From Psococerastis gibbosa (Eukaryota; Arthropoda; Insecta; Psocodea; Psocidae), in NCBI GenBank assembly GCA_963971405.1, contig OZ020486.1, positions 30,403,419-30,467,418 of the forward strand: a stretch of 64,000 nucleotides of DNA, read 5' to 3'. A model generated the notes under the pieces. That model searched no databases and was not told the origin of the DNA. It saw only the letters and a list, made by a program, of their open reading frames with translations. Position numbers and translations under genes: made by a program. Below are positions 11,824-21,722 of the stretch, piece by piece. Position 1 is the stretch's first letter; every line of letters begins with the position of its first letter.

Positions 11824-11970
11824 TTAAGGCGGGGTTTCCACATACGTCAATGGTCAATGAAAAATGTGAAATTGACGTTTTAGCAGACATTAAAGACATA
11901 CTAAAAATTCTGCTACCACGTCAAAACCATATTTCCTATTGACCATTGGCGTATGTGGAAACCCCGCCAT
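11824..11970. mobile_element. Short foldback MITE with family-M-like ends
   Basis: Begins AAGGCGGGGTTTCCACATAC and ends with the inverted GTATGTGGAAACCCCGCC. The arms continue inward (GTCAATGGTCAAT / ATTGACCATTGGC). The loop contains AGCAGACATT and TCTGCTACCACGTCA, also found in family M, but the rest of the interior differs. About 145 bp. Confidence 0.7.
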
Positions 11971-12337
11971 ATGTTTAAGCTTGTGGAATTTAGTTATATC
12001 AGGACTCTAAGCTTACGAATGATGTAAAAACTTGGAAGTGGCAATGTTTTCGAAAAAAAAATAATAATAATTGAGCTACCGTACAGCCAGAAAACAGGGG
12101 AGAGGCGTGATTTTTTCACTTTTGTTATTCATTCATATTCCTGATGTTCCACAAGAAATTTTTGTGGGAAATGATTGAATTGGATTCGGCACCCACATTA
12201 AAAACATATAAATGTAGGTAGGCTAAAAAAAACGGAAATAATTTCTAGGCCAGCGGAACTTTCCACGGAAAAGTACATAACTACACGTATATTTACTCAA
12301 CTATAAGACTTGCTCGTCGTCATAGGAATGGAACTTG

Positions 12338-13763
12338 TTTAAGAGGATATTATGCATAATTGGCACCCCAAAATTAAAAAACCGGTCCGAGTTCACTCGA
12401 ACATGCTTTCCAATTTATCAAAATTATTAGATAGAGAAAATTAGTAATTTTATGGCAAATATTTTTCCTATGGTTAAATTTCCGATATCTCGGGGGGGGG
12501 GGGGGGGCGGTTGTCCACCTGACGTCACTGGAAGTGAGGTAAATTGGTAAATTCTCGATAGGTCAAACAAACACATTAATTACCACACAGCAATAATGGC
12601 AGGGCATGCAATGCATTTGAGCGCGAATTTTCTATCATTTTTTTCAAAAAATAATTTTTTGGGCAAAACCAAATATTTTTTCGGGAAAGCAACCTATCCG
12701 GTTTCGTTACTCAATTTAACACCTAAAACATGCTTGAAGGTAGAAATCATCGATAGAAAGGTTTCGCATTTTTTAGTCATTTTTTCATTAAAATTTAGTT
12801 ATTTTTATTTTTTTACCCCCAGAAGCAAACTATCAAGGGGCAAGCGACCCCCCGCATTTTGTCAACATTAATAACGACTACAATCTACGAGAATTTAAAA
12901 GAAATCGTTGGAGCCGTTTTTGAGAAATAATATTTTTAGACGTTTTTTTGGAGTTTTTCGAAAATAAAACCCCCCCAAATTGAGTTAGCCCAAAAAAAAA
13001 AACAATGGTCCCGAGGTATGATTTTTGTGAACCTACATGCCAAATTTCACTCAAATCCACTGAGTAGTTTGCCCGGAAATCGACGAACAGACAGACAGAC
13101 CGACAGACAGACATTTTGTAAAAACCACTTTTTTGGGTTCCTGGGACCTCAAAACGTGTAAATCCGTTGAAATCTCGGAATCGAAAATTTCGACCATCAC
13201 AAAGCTTTCCTTATACTACGTATAAATTGGAAAGCAATAGGTACTTTTCATTTTTTATTTCCTTAATACTCAGCAAGTTACAAACATTTTGGCTCATTTA
13301 AGTTGTAGAAGACTACTTCGTGCATCATATACCCGGGTATTTTTACTTTTCGGTTTTGTAGTTTTTCCAAAAATTCCATTTTACGCGAAATTTTAGCCCC
13401 CACTGCCCACTGGTTTGTATAATAACTAGGATACCAAAAATTTAATATTTCCTATTATATAGATAGTTATGTCAGCCATCAAATAATGGAAGTTTTATGG
13501 AAGAATTCCAATACCAATGTAGAGTCGCACCCTGGACCCATGACAACGTAGCTGATTATGGAATTTATTTAAGGAGGAAGCAACAAAAGTTTATTTTTGT
13601 AAAATAATGTAAGTCTTATAACTTAAGTATATGATGCATGAAGTAGTCTTCTACAACTTGAATGATCCAACTCTTTAATTGCTTTGTTAATGAAATAAAA
13701 AATAAAAAGTCAAAAAATACAACAAATTCTGGGGTGCTAATTTTCTACGTAGCATGTCTACTT
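12338..13763. mobile_element. MITE of the 'TTAAGAGGATA' family, split by a family H insertion
   Basis: The left piece (TTAAGAGGATATTATGC to CCCCAAAATTAAA, 12338-12379) and right piece (TACTTTTCATTTTT at about 13249 to TTTTCTACGTAGCATGTC at 13758) together match the uninterrupted copy at 46866-47258. The right piece has inner inverted repeats AGTTGTAGAAGACTACTTCG and its complement near 13640. The 864-bp H element at 12380-13243 interrupts it. Confidence 0.7.
12380..13243 (+). mobile_element. Family H element (Helentron/HINE-like), full-length and nested
   Basis: Starts AACCGGTCCGAGTTCACTCG (with the hairpin CGAGTTCACTCG), then the subterminal repeat TGCTTTCCAATTTATC, a G homopolymer at 12491, the CACCTGACGTCAC block, a middle region, the CAGACAGACAGAC microsatellite at 13089, and ends TATAAATTGGAAAGCA, the inverted partner of the left repeat. 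Because it interrupts a known MITE, both ends are well defined and no clear target duplication is seen. It is almost identical to 20508-21342. Confidence 0.8.
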
Positions 13764-14037
13764 AGGCGGGTATTCCACCGGCGATTTTACTTCAAATTTG
13801 ATTTTGTCATTGACGTTTGTTTTGTTTTAAGGAGACTATTATGTAGATACTTAACTTATCTATTATAAATTAAGTTATGATATGGTAGAGACTTATTAAT
13901 GATGTCTGCTACCATATTATAACTTAATTTATAATAGATAAGTTAAGTATCTACATAATAGTCTCCTTAAAACAAAAGAAACGTCAATGACATCATCAAA
14001 TTTGAAGTAAAATTGCCCAGTGTAATAGCCGCCTTAA
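13762..14037. mobile_element. Foldback MITE with family-M-like ends and a near-perfect palindromic core
   Basis: Starts TTAGGCGGGTATTCCACCGG and ends CAGTGTAATAGCCGCCTTAA. The core arms, TAAGGAGACTATTATGTAGA and its complement, pair for about 80 bases either side of a short loop near 13905-13915. Total about 275 bp. The arm sequence differs from family M, but the outer ends and the TGACGT/ACGTCA near the arms resemble it. Confidence 0.75.
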
Positions 14038-14133
14038 TGTTTAGACAAGTACAACACAACAAACGTAAGTTTGATTAGACAGTATGTAAACAAAGGACAA
14101 ACTCTGACATCCGAGTTTTTTGAAACGTGTCCC

Positions 14134-14520
14134 CAGGTGCCCATTCCATTGACCGGCTAGGGCTATTTCCAAAAACGGTGACGTGGTAGCAGACATTCAA
14201 GACTTAGGTGGCTTTTCCACCGACCTTGCATTGCAGAATTGACGGAAATGTTTATTTTCCTCTATGCCATGGTTAAAATTGTACAATGATCATACAGTAA
14301 AATCACAAACAAACAAACAAACTAAAATTAAAAAATGGCGTCATGGAATATGTTAAGTACAAACATTTTAATAGATTTCTATAAAAAGAAAAATTCTAAT
14401 TTCCGTCAATGTCATTTGCATTCTGCAATGCGAGGTCGCTGGAATCGCCATCTAAGTCTTGAATGTCTGCTACCACGTCACCGTTTTTGTAAATAGCCGG
14501 TCGATGGAATGGGCGCCTTA
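14134..14520. mobile_element. Family M MITE, copy 1
   Basis: Ends AGGTGCCCATTCCATTGACC and the inverted GGTCGATGGAATGGGCGCCT. Internal landmarks are ACGGTGACGTGGTAGCAGAC, TGACGGAAATGTTTATTTTC, ACAAACAAACAAACTAAA and TTTCCGTCAATGTCATTTGC. About 390 bp, no open frame. Confidence 0.8.
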
Positions 14521-14734
14521 TAGGCTATGCCACGCTAGGTGGACGCGACATTTATATAGCCTACTACCAAAGTAAGGAGTAAAGGTAAGAATGATGTATA
14601 TGATCAGGGCTATTCGGGCTAGTCAATGGCCCTGGGCCCGTGATGAGTGAGGTTGGGGCATACAAGGCGTTGCAATAAATCAAATACTTCATAAATATTA
14701 ACGTTCCCCAACTCAGAAATTAGGTACTACCCAT

Positions 14735-14900
14735 CTCCTCGAAAATCCTGGAAGGATGAGTTTGAAACTGACCTTCGCGAGTTGGGAGTCCGTAGATGGT
14801 GGATCCTTGTACAATCCCGAGATGATTGGAGGATTGTTGTCGACCAGGCCAAAGCCCATCACGGGCTGTAGAGCCAGAAGAAGAATGCCCTGCCCATCAG
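14735..14900 (+). pseudogene. LINE 3' remnant, copy 1 of a pair
   Basis: Reads SWKDEFETDLRELGVRRWW, then DWRIVVDQAKAHHGL and a stop. This layout (a 'W..DLR.LGV' block and a 'W...V.QAK.H.GL' ending) is the extreme C-terminus of a non-LTR element. A second copy with the same blocks is at 30470-30630. Confidence 0.6.
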
Positions 14901-15675
14901 CCTTACTAATAAAGATTTTTCAGGATTCAAGGCCGTTGTCACAAGGAGAATGAAGGATTGTCCAATCTACAGCTTGGGCGAGTCCAGGGAACTGAATTGG
15001 GATGCATAACACCCCCCCCCCCCCACCATCCCTTCTCCCCGTTTAACGTGTGCTTTCACATGAAACGTGTTTTGTTTTACAGTAGATTTGTTTTGGCCGC
15101 CGTCCATCCCACCTGGGTGGGTCATGGACAAAGGTTGATTGATCGATTGATCGGTTGGTTCATAAAAATTCATTTTCTAGCCTATATGTTGAAATAAATA
15201 ACTTGAAACATAAGCTACAGTAAAAACGTGTAGGTACCGGTACCTAGACTTTCCTACCTTTCCCAAATCGCTCTTTACCCATTACTCTCACAAGCCCTGT
15301 GGGTATATTCGTAATAGGCCTGCAAGCTAATAGGACCGGGTTTTTTTCCCCCATTGCATTATTTTCGGCTAACAAGGCAATTAAGATTAGGCAATTAGAC
15401 AAATTTGGTTCACCATTTAGGTACTGTAGTTGCGCGTTTACTATTGTAGCTGTTAAATTGTTCATCGCCCTTTTCAACTTTGCGTTGAACTTCATTATGG
15501 AACATTTGTAAGGCCTAATAATTATAGGTTATTTGGTTTTTGGTACTCGAATCAATAATGCTACCGTACTGAATAGGTACAATCCACAAGAAAAAGGTCT
15601 TCGATAGTTAATATACTATAGACCTATGGCTATATAAGCTTTATGTTGTTATGACACATCAACAGTGAAGTTTTT

Positions 15676-16065
15676 TTAGGCGCCCATTCCATTGACCGGC
15701 TAGGGCTATTTCCAACAACGGTGACGTGGTAGCAGACATTCAAGACTTATGTAGCGTTTCCAACGACCTCGCATTGCAGAATGTAAATGACATTGACGGA
15801 AATTAGAATTTTTCTTTTTATAGAAATCTATTAAAATGTTTGTACTTAACATATCCCATGACGCCATTTTTTAATATTAGTTTATTTGTTTGTGATTTTA
15901 CTGTATGATCATTGATCAATTTTAACTATGGCATAGAGGAAAATAAACATTTCCGTCAATTCTGCAATGCGAGGTCGGTGGAAACGCTACCTAAGTCTTG
16001 AATGTCTGCTACCACGTCACCGTTGTTGGAAATAGCCCTAGCCGGTCAATGGAATGGGCACCTAA
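15676..16065. mobile_element. Family M MITE, copy 2
   Basis: Starts TTAGGCGCCCATTCCATTGA and ends with the inverted CAATGGAATGGGCACCTAA. The interior is in opposite order to copy 1: TTAGAATTTTTCTTTTTATA comes first and CATTTCCGTCAATTC later. The closest relative here is copy 1. Confidence 0.82.
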
Positions 16066-16217
16066 GATAGGTAAGCTTGGTGAGAGGTCGTCAACTTCTC
16101 ACTCGGGCAGTAAGGCCAAAACGCACTCATTATATCACGCCATTACTACATGTGTGTTTTTTTAGATACAGACCACTGGCCTAGATTTTGGCAAATCTAT
16201 AGGAATTTTGAAAAATC

Positions 16218-16634
16218 GTATACAATTTATCAAATTGTACAGCAAGCGATTCACATTTTACCCGTACTGTAGACAATAACAACCCTTTAATGGTGGCGCA
16301 TACCGTAACTCATCCGGTCATGAAATAGAATTAGTAGGTGAGGAAATAAGAAATAAGTTATGATAAAAGATAAAGTTAGTCATTTATTATGTGTAGGCTA
16401 TAATATACAATTTATTGAATTGTATAGCAAGCGATTCATGTTTTGCTGTCGACAATAGCAACCCTTTAACGGTGGTGCGTATACCGTAACTCATCCGGTC
16501 ATGAAAAAGGATTAGTGGGTTAGGAAATAATAATTATAAATAAGTTATGATAAAAGATAAAGTTAATTATATGTTATGTATAGGCTATAATATACAATAT
16601 ATTGAATTGTATAGCAAGCGATACACATTTTATC
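16218..16634. repeat. Tandem repeat, about 186-bp unit, two full copies plus a third start
   Basis: The unit begins with a small palindrome, ATACAATTTATTGAATTGTAT, allowing mismatches, and then AGCAAGCGATTCA. It starts at about 16219, 16405 and 16592. Both full units also carry CAACCCTTTAA, ACCGTAACTCATCCGGTCAT and AAGTTATGATAAAAGATAAA. The spacing of 186-187 bp is constant. Confidence 0.8.
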
Positions 16635-16919
16635 ATATTATGTATTAAGATATATAATAATATAATATAATATATGTAGCTAAGGACTAAAAGAGAAATG
16701 AGTTAGCCAACAGTACGTGAAGTACAGTACAGTATGTAAACAGTCAGAATTGTCTGTTTTTTTGCACGAAGTCAAAATTCTCATGTTTAGATTGGGCAAT
16801 GTGTTTCCATCTTATAAACCTTATCTTAAAAGGAGACAACGTTCCATGTAAACAAACAAACAAACTCCAAGCTTTTCTTATGTTTATTTTATTACAGACC
16901 CGCCAGGCGCAAGTCAGTT

Positions 16920-17127
16920 TTTTTGAGGCCTGTAAATCTTGAAAATAGGCCTACAATATATTGAGGCCTGCATAAATTTTGAGGTCTGTGTTTAAGACCT
17001 GTGCATGTAGCTAGGCCTGAATATATGAATATACTGTACATATACTGAAAACTGCAACTTTATAGTGAGATCTGTAACTTTTGAGGCATGTAAACTTCTG
17101 AGGCCCGTAACTTTAGTGAGGCCTGTA
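16920..17127. repeat. Degenerate short tandem repeat 'gaggcctgtaactttt'
   Basis: The phrase GAGGCCTGTAA or close variants (gaggcctgcataa, gaggtctgtg, gagatctgtaa, gaggcatgtaa, gaggcccgtaa) recurs about eight times at 17-40 bp spacing. It continues on the far side of the hAT MITE at 17298, so it predates that insertion. Confidence 0.65.
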
Positions 17128-17297
17128 CAGGGGCGGGCACAAGGGGGGGGGGTCATAGGGGTCATGACCCCCCAAAATTTTATTGGTAATTGAAAAAACA
17201 ATACACATAACATCTTATTCAGGATTTTATTATGTTCTGGTTCTGGCAGCCCTGGTGATGCCCCCCCCCCCCCCAAATATCGCTGTGCCCGCCCCTG
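17128..17297. mobile_element. hAT-type MITE with 8-bp target duplication
   Basis: Terminal inverted repeats CAGGGGCGGGCAC and GTGCCCGCCCCTG bound a 170-bp element. It is flanked on both sides by GGCCTGTA (17120-17127 and 17298-17305), an exact 8-bp target duplication as hAT transposases make. The interior has a G run and GGTCATGACCCCCC, shared with 54478-54662. Confidence 0.88.
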
Positions 17298-17701
17298 GGC
17301 CTGTACATTTTTATAGAGGAGAGGGAGGGTCGGGTATATAGTCTCTTAATATGGACAGCCGCAGTATTTTTTTGTTATGGCTGCGTCATTCACCGATGCA
17401 ACGTAATAAGCATGAGTACGGTATTTATTATTAGAACGTTGACTCTCACTTTCTTAAACAATGGTCGAGCGTGCATGATGATAGGTGCGGAAGTACCTAA
17501 TGTAATGTAATTCACAATTCAGAATTGCAACTCCATGACTACTGCGAGTGCACCTTAAAGTCTGCACAACCTCCAGTTCTCCAGGGACATATTAAAGTTC
17601 AATGTCCCAATCGAATACCATTACCATGCATGCGAAGAATCACATGACGTATGACAGACGCTCCTTTGAGATATTATTTGATGTAAAGCCGCGGTAATGT
17701 T

Positions 17702-17937
17702 CTTATATTAAATAAATAAATAAAAAATAAGGACTTTTTATTGTTTCTATTACTAAGCCAACCTAGCGGAGTTAGGGCTATAAAGACTTCTCTTACACTC
17801 AACTAGGAAGGCCTGGGACCGCCTGCTTTACATGCCCTCCGAAGCATGGCCAGAAAATGTAGCCAGTGTGGGACTCGAACCAACAACCTTTCGGGTGAAA
17901 GTCAGAGTCCGTACCACTACTCTACATGTCCTTAAAT
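17702..17937 (-). mobile_element. SINE-A (tRNA-derived), near full length
   Basis: Reading the minus strand: a tRNA-like head with GTACGGACTCTGACTTTCAC and the B-box-like GGTTCGAGTCCCACACTGGC, then the family body (CATGCTTCGGAGGGCATGTA, CTAACTCCGCTAGG) and tail AAAAAGTCCTTATT. Non-coding; transcription would be by RNA polymerase III. Confidence 0.82.
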
Positions 17938-18002
17938 AGGCATTCGTATTCGTAGATGTATAGATGGACACTATATTGAAAGAAACTATAGACCCAGGTC
18001 CC

Positions 18003-18195
18003 TATTGACCCATGTTATCGACTTCGATGGCAAGGTGGTAGCGCGGTTGTAGCCTACTTGTGCAAGTCTCTACATGCCATGTGATCGGAGGCGTGTCGTA
18101 ACTCAACACGGGTGCTAACCGACAGAGACGACTGAAGAGGTAAATCGGATTCATTAATTTAATTGTCTGATTGCGATTAATCTTTAAAAAAAAGT
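18003..18195 (+). mobile_element. SINE-B (SINE-like) copy
   Basis: Contains CGACTTCGATGGCAAGGTGG (an A-box-like stretch), CTCTACATGCCATGTGATCG, GAAGAGGTAAATCGGATTCA and the tail GATTGCGATTAATC plus an A run. The same ordered blocks occur inverted at 28001-28163 and 39263-39460. A convincing B box is not obvious, so the tRNA origin is tentative. Confidence 0.6.
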
Positions 18196-18301
18196 ATTGT
18201 CCAATTTTGTGAGGAGATATCGTGTAACATTGAAGCATTACCATGGGACTTGCTTAATTAATACCTAAGTACCATTAATAAACTCCAATATGTTGAGTCA
18301 T

Positions 18302-18614
18302 ACGTCACAGCAAAAAAATCACGGTAAGTTGACTGAATGAAGCACATTGCGCAAATCTTACACGAACAACAGTCAACTTTACTGTCACATCAGGACTTGT
18401 AGATTAGTTGTACGGACTCCGACTTTCACCTAATAGGTTATCGGTTCGAGTCCTACACTTGCTACATTATCTGGCTATGCTTTGGAGGGTATGTAAAGCA
18501 GGCGGTCCTGGGCCTCACTAATTGAGTGTAAGAGAGCCCTATAGCCCTAACTCCGCTAGGTTGCGCTTAGTAATAGAACAAAAAGTCATTATTTAACTTA
18601 CCGTGATTTTTTCT
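18302..18614. mobile_element. Foldback MITE ('cagcaaaaaaatcacgg'), interrupted by SINE-A
   Basis: The left end CAGCAAAAAAATCACGGTAA and the right end TTACCGTGATTTTTTCTG are the termini of the intact copy at 56425-56604. The inner block ATTGCGCAAATCTTACACG also matches that copy in inverted orientation. Between them sits a complete SINE-A (18395-18597). Confidence 0.75.
18395..18597 (+). mobile_element. SINE-A nested inside a foldback MITE
   Basis: Head TACGGACTCCGACTTTCACC, B-box-like GGTTCGAGTCCTACACTTGC, body TGTAAAGCAGGCGGTCCTGG and tail AAAAAGTCATTATT. Its insertion splits the MITE at 18302-18614. Confidence 0.8.
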
Positions 18615-18629
18615 GTATATAAAGTATAA

Positions 18630-18690
18630 ATAAATAAATAAATAAGGACTTTTTTGTTCTATTACTAAGCCAACCTAGCGGAGTTAGGGA
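18630..18690 (-). repeat. SINE-A 3' fragment
   Basis: AATAAATAAGGACTTTTTTG, TTACTAAGCCAACCTAGCGG and AGTTAGGG are the reverse complement of the last 60 bases of SINE-A. It lies 16 bp after the neighbouring MITE, in the opposite orientation to the nested SINE. Confidence 0.65.
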
Positions 18691-19268
18691 TAAACTCTGG
18701 ATGAGCTACGAAGCGGCAAGCAGTAATTCCATTCATCAGGGCGGATGCCTTGATATTTACAATAGATGGTAGATCATAGATCGTAGATCATTGTTTAATT
18801 TTTTAATTTTTATTTATTTTTTAATTACTTCATTATTATAATTAATTTTGTCAACTTGAGTTGGTAGGTACCCCGCACACCTTCAGGTTAAGGGGGCCTA
18901 CAAAATAATTTGTCACGCCAATCATTTTAGAAAAATATACGAATTGTTATTATTATTATTATTGTTACATCCTATCACCAGAATTGTTAACAATGCCTAA
19001 ACTACGATGTAATGCGACAATACAAGTTCGGGAGTCATTTAACGCTTTGTTCAGGCGCCCCAGAGCACTCTATTTAATTCTATCATGCGCTCTAAAATGC
19101 TGCAACATAGCCTATTACTTTTAAAAACCACTATATTTTATATAAAACATTACTTAATGTTACAGTCCGCATTAGTGACGTAATATTTTTTCTGCTATAG
19201 GTATTGCTAATTGTAGCCTAAATGGCCATCGTATAATCATAGCTACCTTTTGCATTTTACATTGTATA

Positions 19269-19622
19269 ATGTTAGAAACAACACAAACACAAATTACCTA
19301 CTCTATAAAAAAATTAATGGGAGTTATTCAATATTTTACCACTATTTGCCGGCTCAGGTCCAACCACGGACTAAGCCCGAGTTATCTTTACCAACCATTA
19401 CGGCTAAGTTCAAACCCCTCATGCACTCACTGCGGAGGGGATTACGGCGACTTCCAACACTTAATTTTGGAGTGCCCCAATTTTGCCACCCATCGAAAAA
19501 AAAATTTTGACAGTTTAATACCACTTATTACATCACCTTTCAATTATCAACAGATTTTAAGCAGTTATGAGTTATTCCATTTACTCCACAATTTCATACA
19601 AACTTGTTCCATATCCGTCTAG
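19269..19622 (+). pseudogene. LINE fragment with C-terminal zinc knuckle
   Basis: The open stretch includes CRLRSNHGLSPSYLY, then CTHCGGDYGDFQHLILECPN (a C-x2-C ... H-x4-C knuckle) and HRKKNFDSLIPL. This is the C-terminal region after the reverse transcriptase/RNase H in R1/jockey-like non-LTR elements. It is open for 117 codons but 5'-truncated, with no reverse transcriptase motifs. Confidence 0.7.
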
Positions 19623-19869
19623 CGTACACCAAACTAATATATATATATATAACTCCATAGCCATATACATCAAAACCTGAGCATGGCCGAATGATGTAAA
19701 CAAGGCAAAAAAAAAAAAAAAAAAAATATTTTGGATTTTTTAATGCATTGGGTCGTAGGTCGTACCCGCAAGGGTTTTCATTCAATAGTACAATTACTCG
19801 CATAAAATGTAGTTAAATTGTAGCCTATGTTTTAACTCCAAATCTAAGAGTCTACGTAAATAATACACG

Positions 19870-20335
19870 CACGGTATACCTACCCTACCGCGGGGAATTT
19901 TATTTATTTTTAATACTGGGGTTTTGCGCATTTTGATAGCAGCAAGTTTTAGATTTTACCGACGAAAGTTCATATAAATGCAAATAGGGGAAATTTTTTG
20001 ATAAAGTAGGCGCGAAACAGTGGCGTTTACGCATTTTGGCAGCAGCTAGGTTAGGTTTACGAAGACTAGTACAGTTGCAAAATTGGGAGCCCGGGGATCT
20101 CCCTAGGGAGCAATTTTGAAGAAAAAAAAATGCCTAAAATATTGGGGTTTAAAACAATTTGTTAGCATCAAAGTTTAGATTTTACCGATGACGATTAACA
20201 TATTTTTTTAAAATATGGGTTGAAAATTGAAGAGGAGTTTACGCATTTTTCCAGAAATTTGTTTTTTCTACAGGGTATGTTAAAACCGGCTGTTGCACCC
20301 TCCCCCCCCCCCTCCCGCTGAGTACGGCCTTTCTA
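19870..20335 (+). repeat. Family C repeat, multi-unit copy
   Basis: Repeated units with TTTTGCGCATTTTGATAGCA, AGATTTTACCGACGAAAGTT and GGAGCCCGGGGATCTCCCTA. At least three units are visible (cores near 19935, 20025 and 20155). It ends with a C run and GAGTACGGCC, resembling the end of the copy at 50055-50345. Confidence 0.5.
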
Positions 20336-20507
20336 TAGTAGAACTTGTTAAGAACGCCAATAACAAGTACTAGCTATTGTAGTATTACAAGTAGGAGGAC
20401 ATTTGGAACGTATAAAAATTGAATAAACTCGGTTTGCCACCTATGCAAGTTTTCGAATAGACAAAGTGTTCGAAATGTCATCCCATCTAAGACAAAATTT
20501 AAGAACC

Positions 20508-21342
20508 GGTCCGAGTTCACTCGAACATGCTTTCCAATTTATCAAAATTATTAGATAGAGAAAATTAGGGATGGCAAATATTTTTCCTATGGTTAAATTT
20601 CCGATATCTCGGGGGGGGGGGGCGGTTGTCCACCTGACGTCACTGAAAGTGAGGTAAATTCTCGATAGGTCAAACAAACACATTAATTACCACACAGCAA
20701 TAATGGCAGGGCATGCAATGCATTTGAGCGCGAATTTTCTATCATTTTTTTCAAAAAATAATTTTTTGGGCAAAACCAAATATTTTTTCGGGAAAGCAAC
20801 CTATCCGGTTTCGTTACTCAATTTAACACCTAAAACATGCTTGAAGGTAGAAATCATCGATAGAAAGGTTTCGCATTTTTTAGTCATTTTTTCATTAAAA
20901 TTTAGTTATTTTTATTTTTTTACCCCCAGAAGCAAACTATCAAGGGGCAAGCGACCCCCCGCATTTTGTCAACATTAATAACGACTACAATCTACGAGAA
21001 TTTAAAAGAAATCGTTGGAGCCGTTTTTGAGAAATAATATTTTTAGACGTTTTTTTGGAGTTTTTTGAAAATAAAACCCCCCCAAATTGAGTTAGCCCAA
21101 AAAAAAAACAATGGTCCCGAGGTATGATTTTTGTGAACCTACATGCCAAATTTCACTCAAATCCACTGAGTAGTTTGCCCGGAAATCGACGAACAGACAG
21201 ACAGACCGACAGACAGACATTTTGTAAAAACCACTTTTTTGGGTTCCTGGGACCTCAAAACGTGTAAATCCGTTGAAATCTCGGAATCGAAAATTTCGAC
21301 CATCACAAAGCTTTCCTTATACTACGTATAAATTGGAAAGCA
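20508..21342 (+). mobile_element. Family H element (Helentron/HINE-like), full length
   Basis: Runs from AAGAACCGGTCCGAGTTCAC to TATAAATTGGAAAGCA. It is nearly identical over its length to 12380-13243, including the rare GTCAACATTAATAACGACTA and the 276-bp stretch 20703-20978. The differences seen are mainly homopolymer lengths and short indels. The two copies are recent relative to the others. Confidence 0.82.
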
Positions 21343-21722
21343 AAAACGACTCAGGTTCAAGTGTGTTTAAAATTGATGAAAATCACGAACCATTATTATT
21401 AAATCTTCGGTACTTAATTGATGATATTTTCCATGTAAACTTAGGATTTTTCAAGTGCCCGTAGGCTGTAGCGCCGAACAGTTTCTGTTTCTCCTAAAAA
21501 CACGTTTTCGAAGTTGCCGATTAATAAGTATCGCGTGATATGATGGTTGCCAAACCTGACTGGTCGGAGCGTCTTTTATGCCAGATTTTTAAGGTATACG
21601 AGCAATGGACTTCAAGGCAGTTAAGTTTTCTACCTACTAAGTGAACAGTAGGAAGCTACTCCAGTACCTGTACATAATATGGAGGCCAATAAATTGGTCA
21701 ATATGAAATGGAATGACTGTGT

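Noticed and set aside
12596-12871. 91-codon open frame identical to the one at 20703-20978
   Set aside because: It lies within family H; other H copies break the frame with indels and homopolymer changes, so identity reflects recent copying of DNA, not a protein.
17880-17920. Possible functional tRNA gene
   Set aside because: The B-box-like GGTTCGAGTCC belongs to SINE-A, which has a non-tRNA body and several copies; no complete cloverleaf could be drawn.
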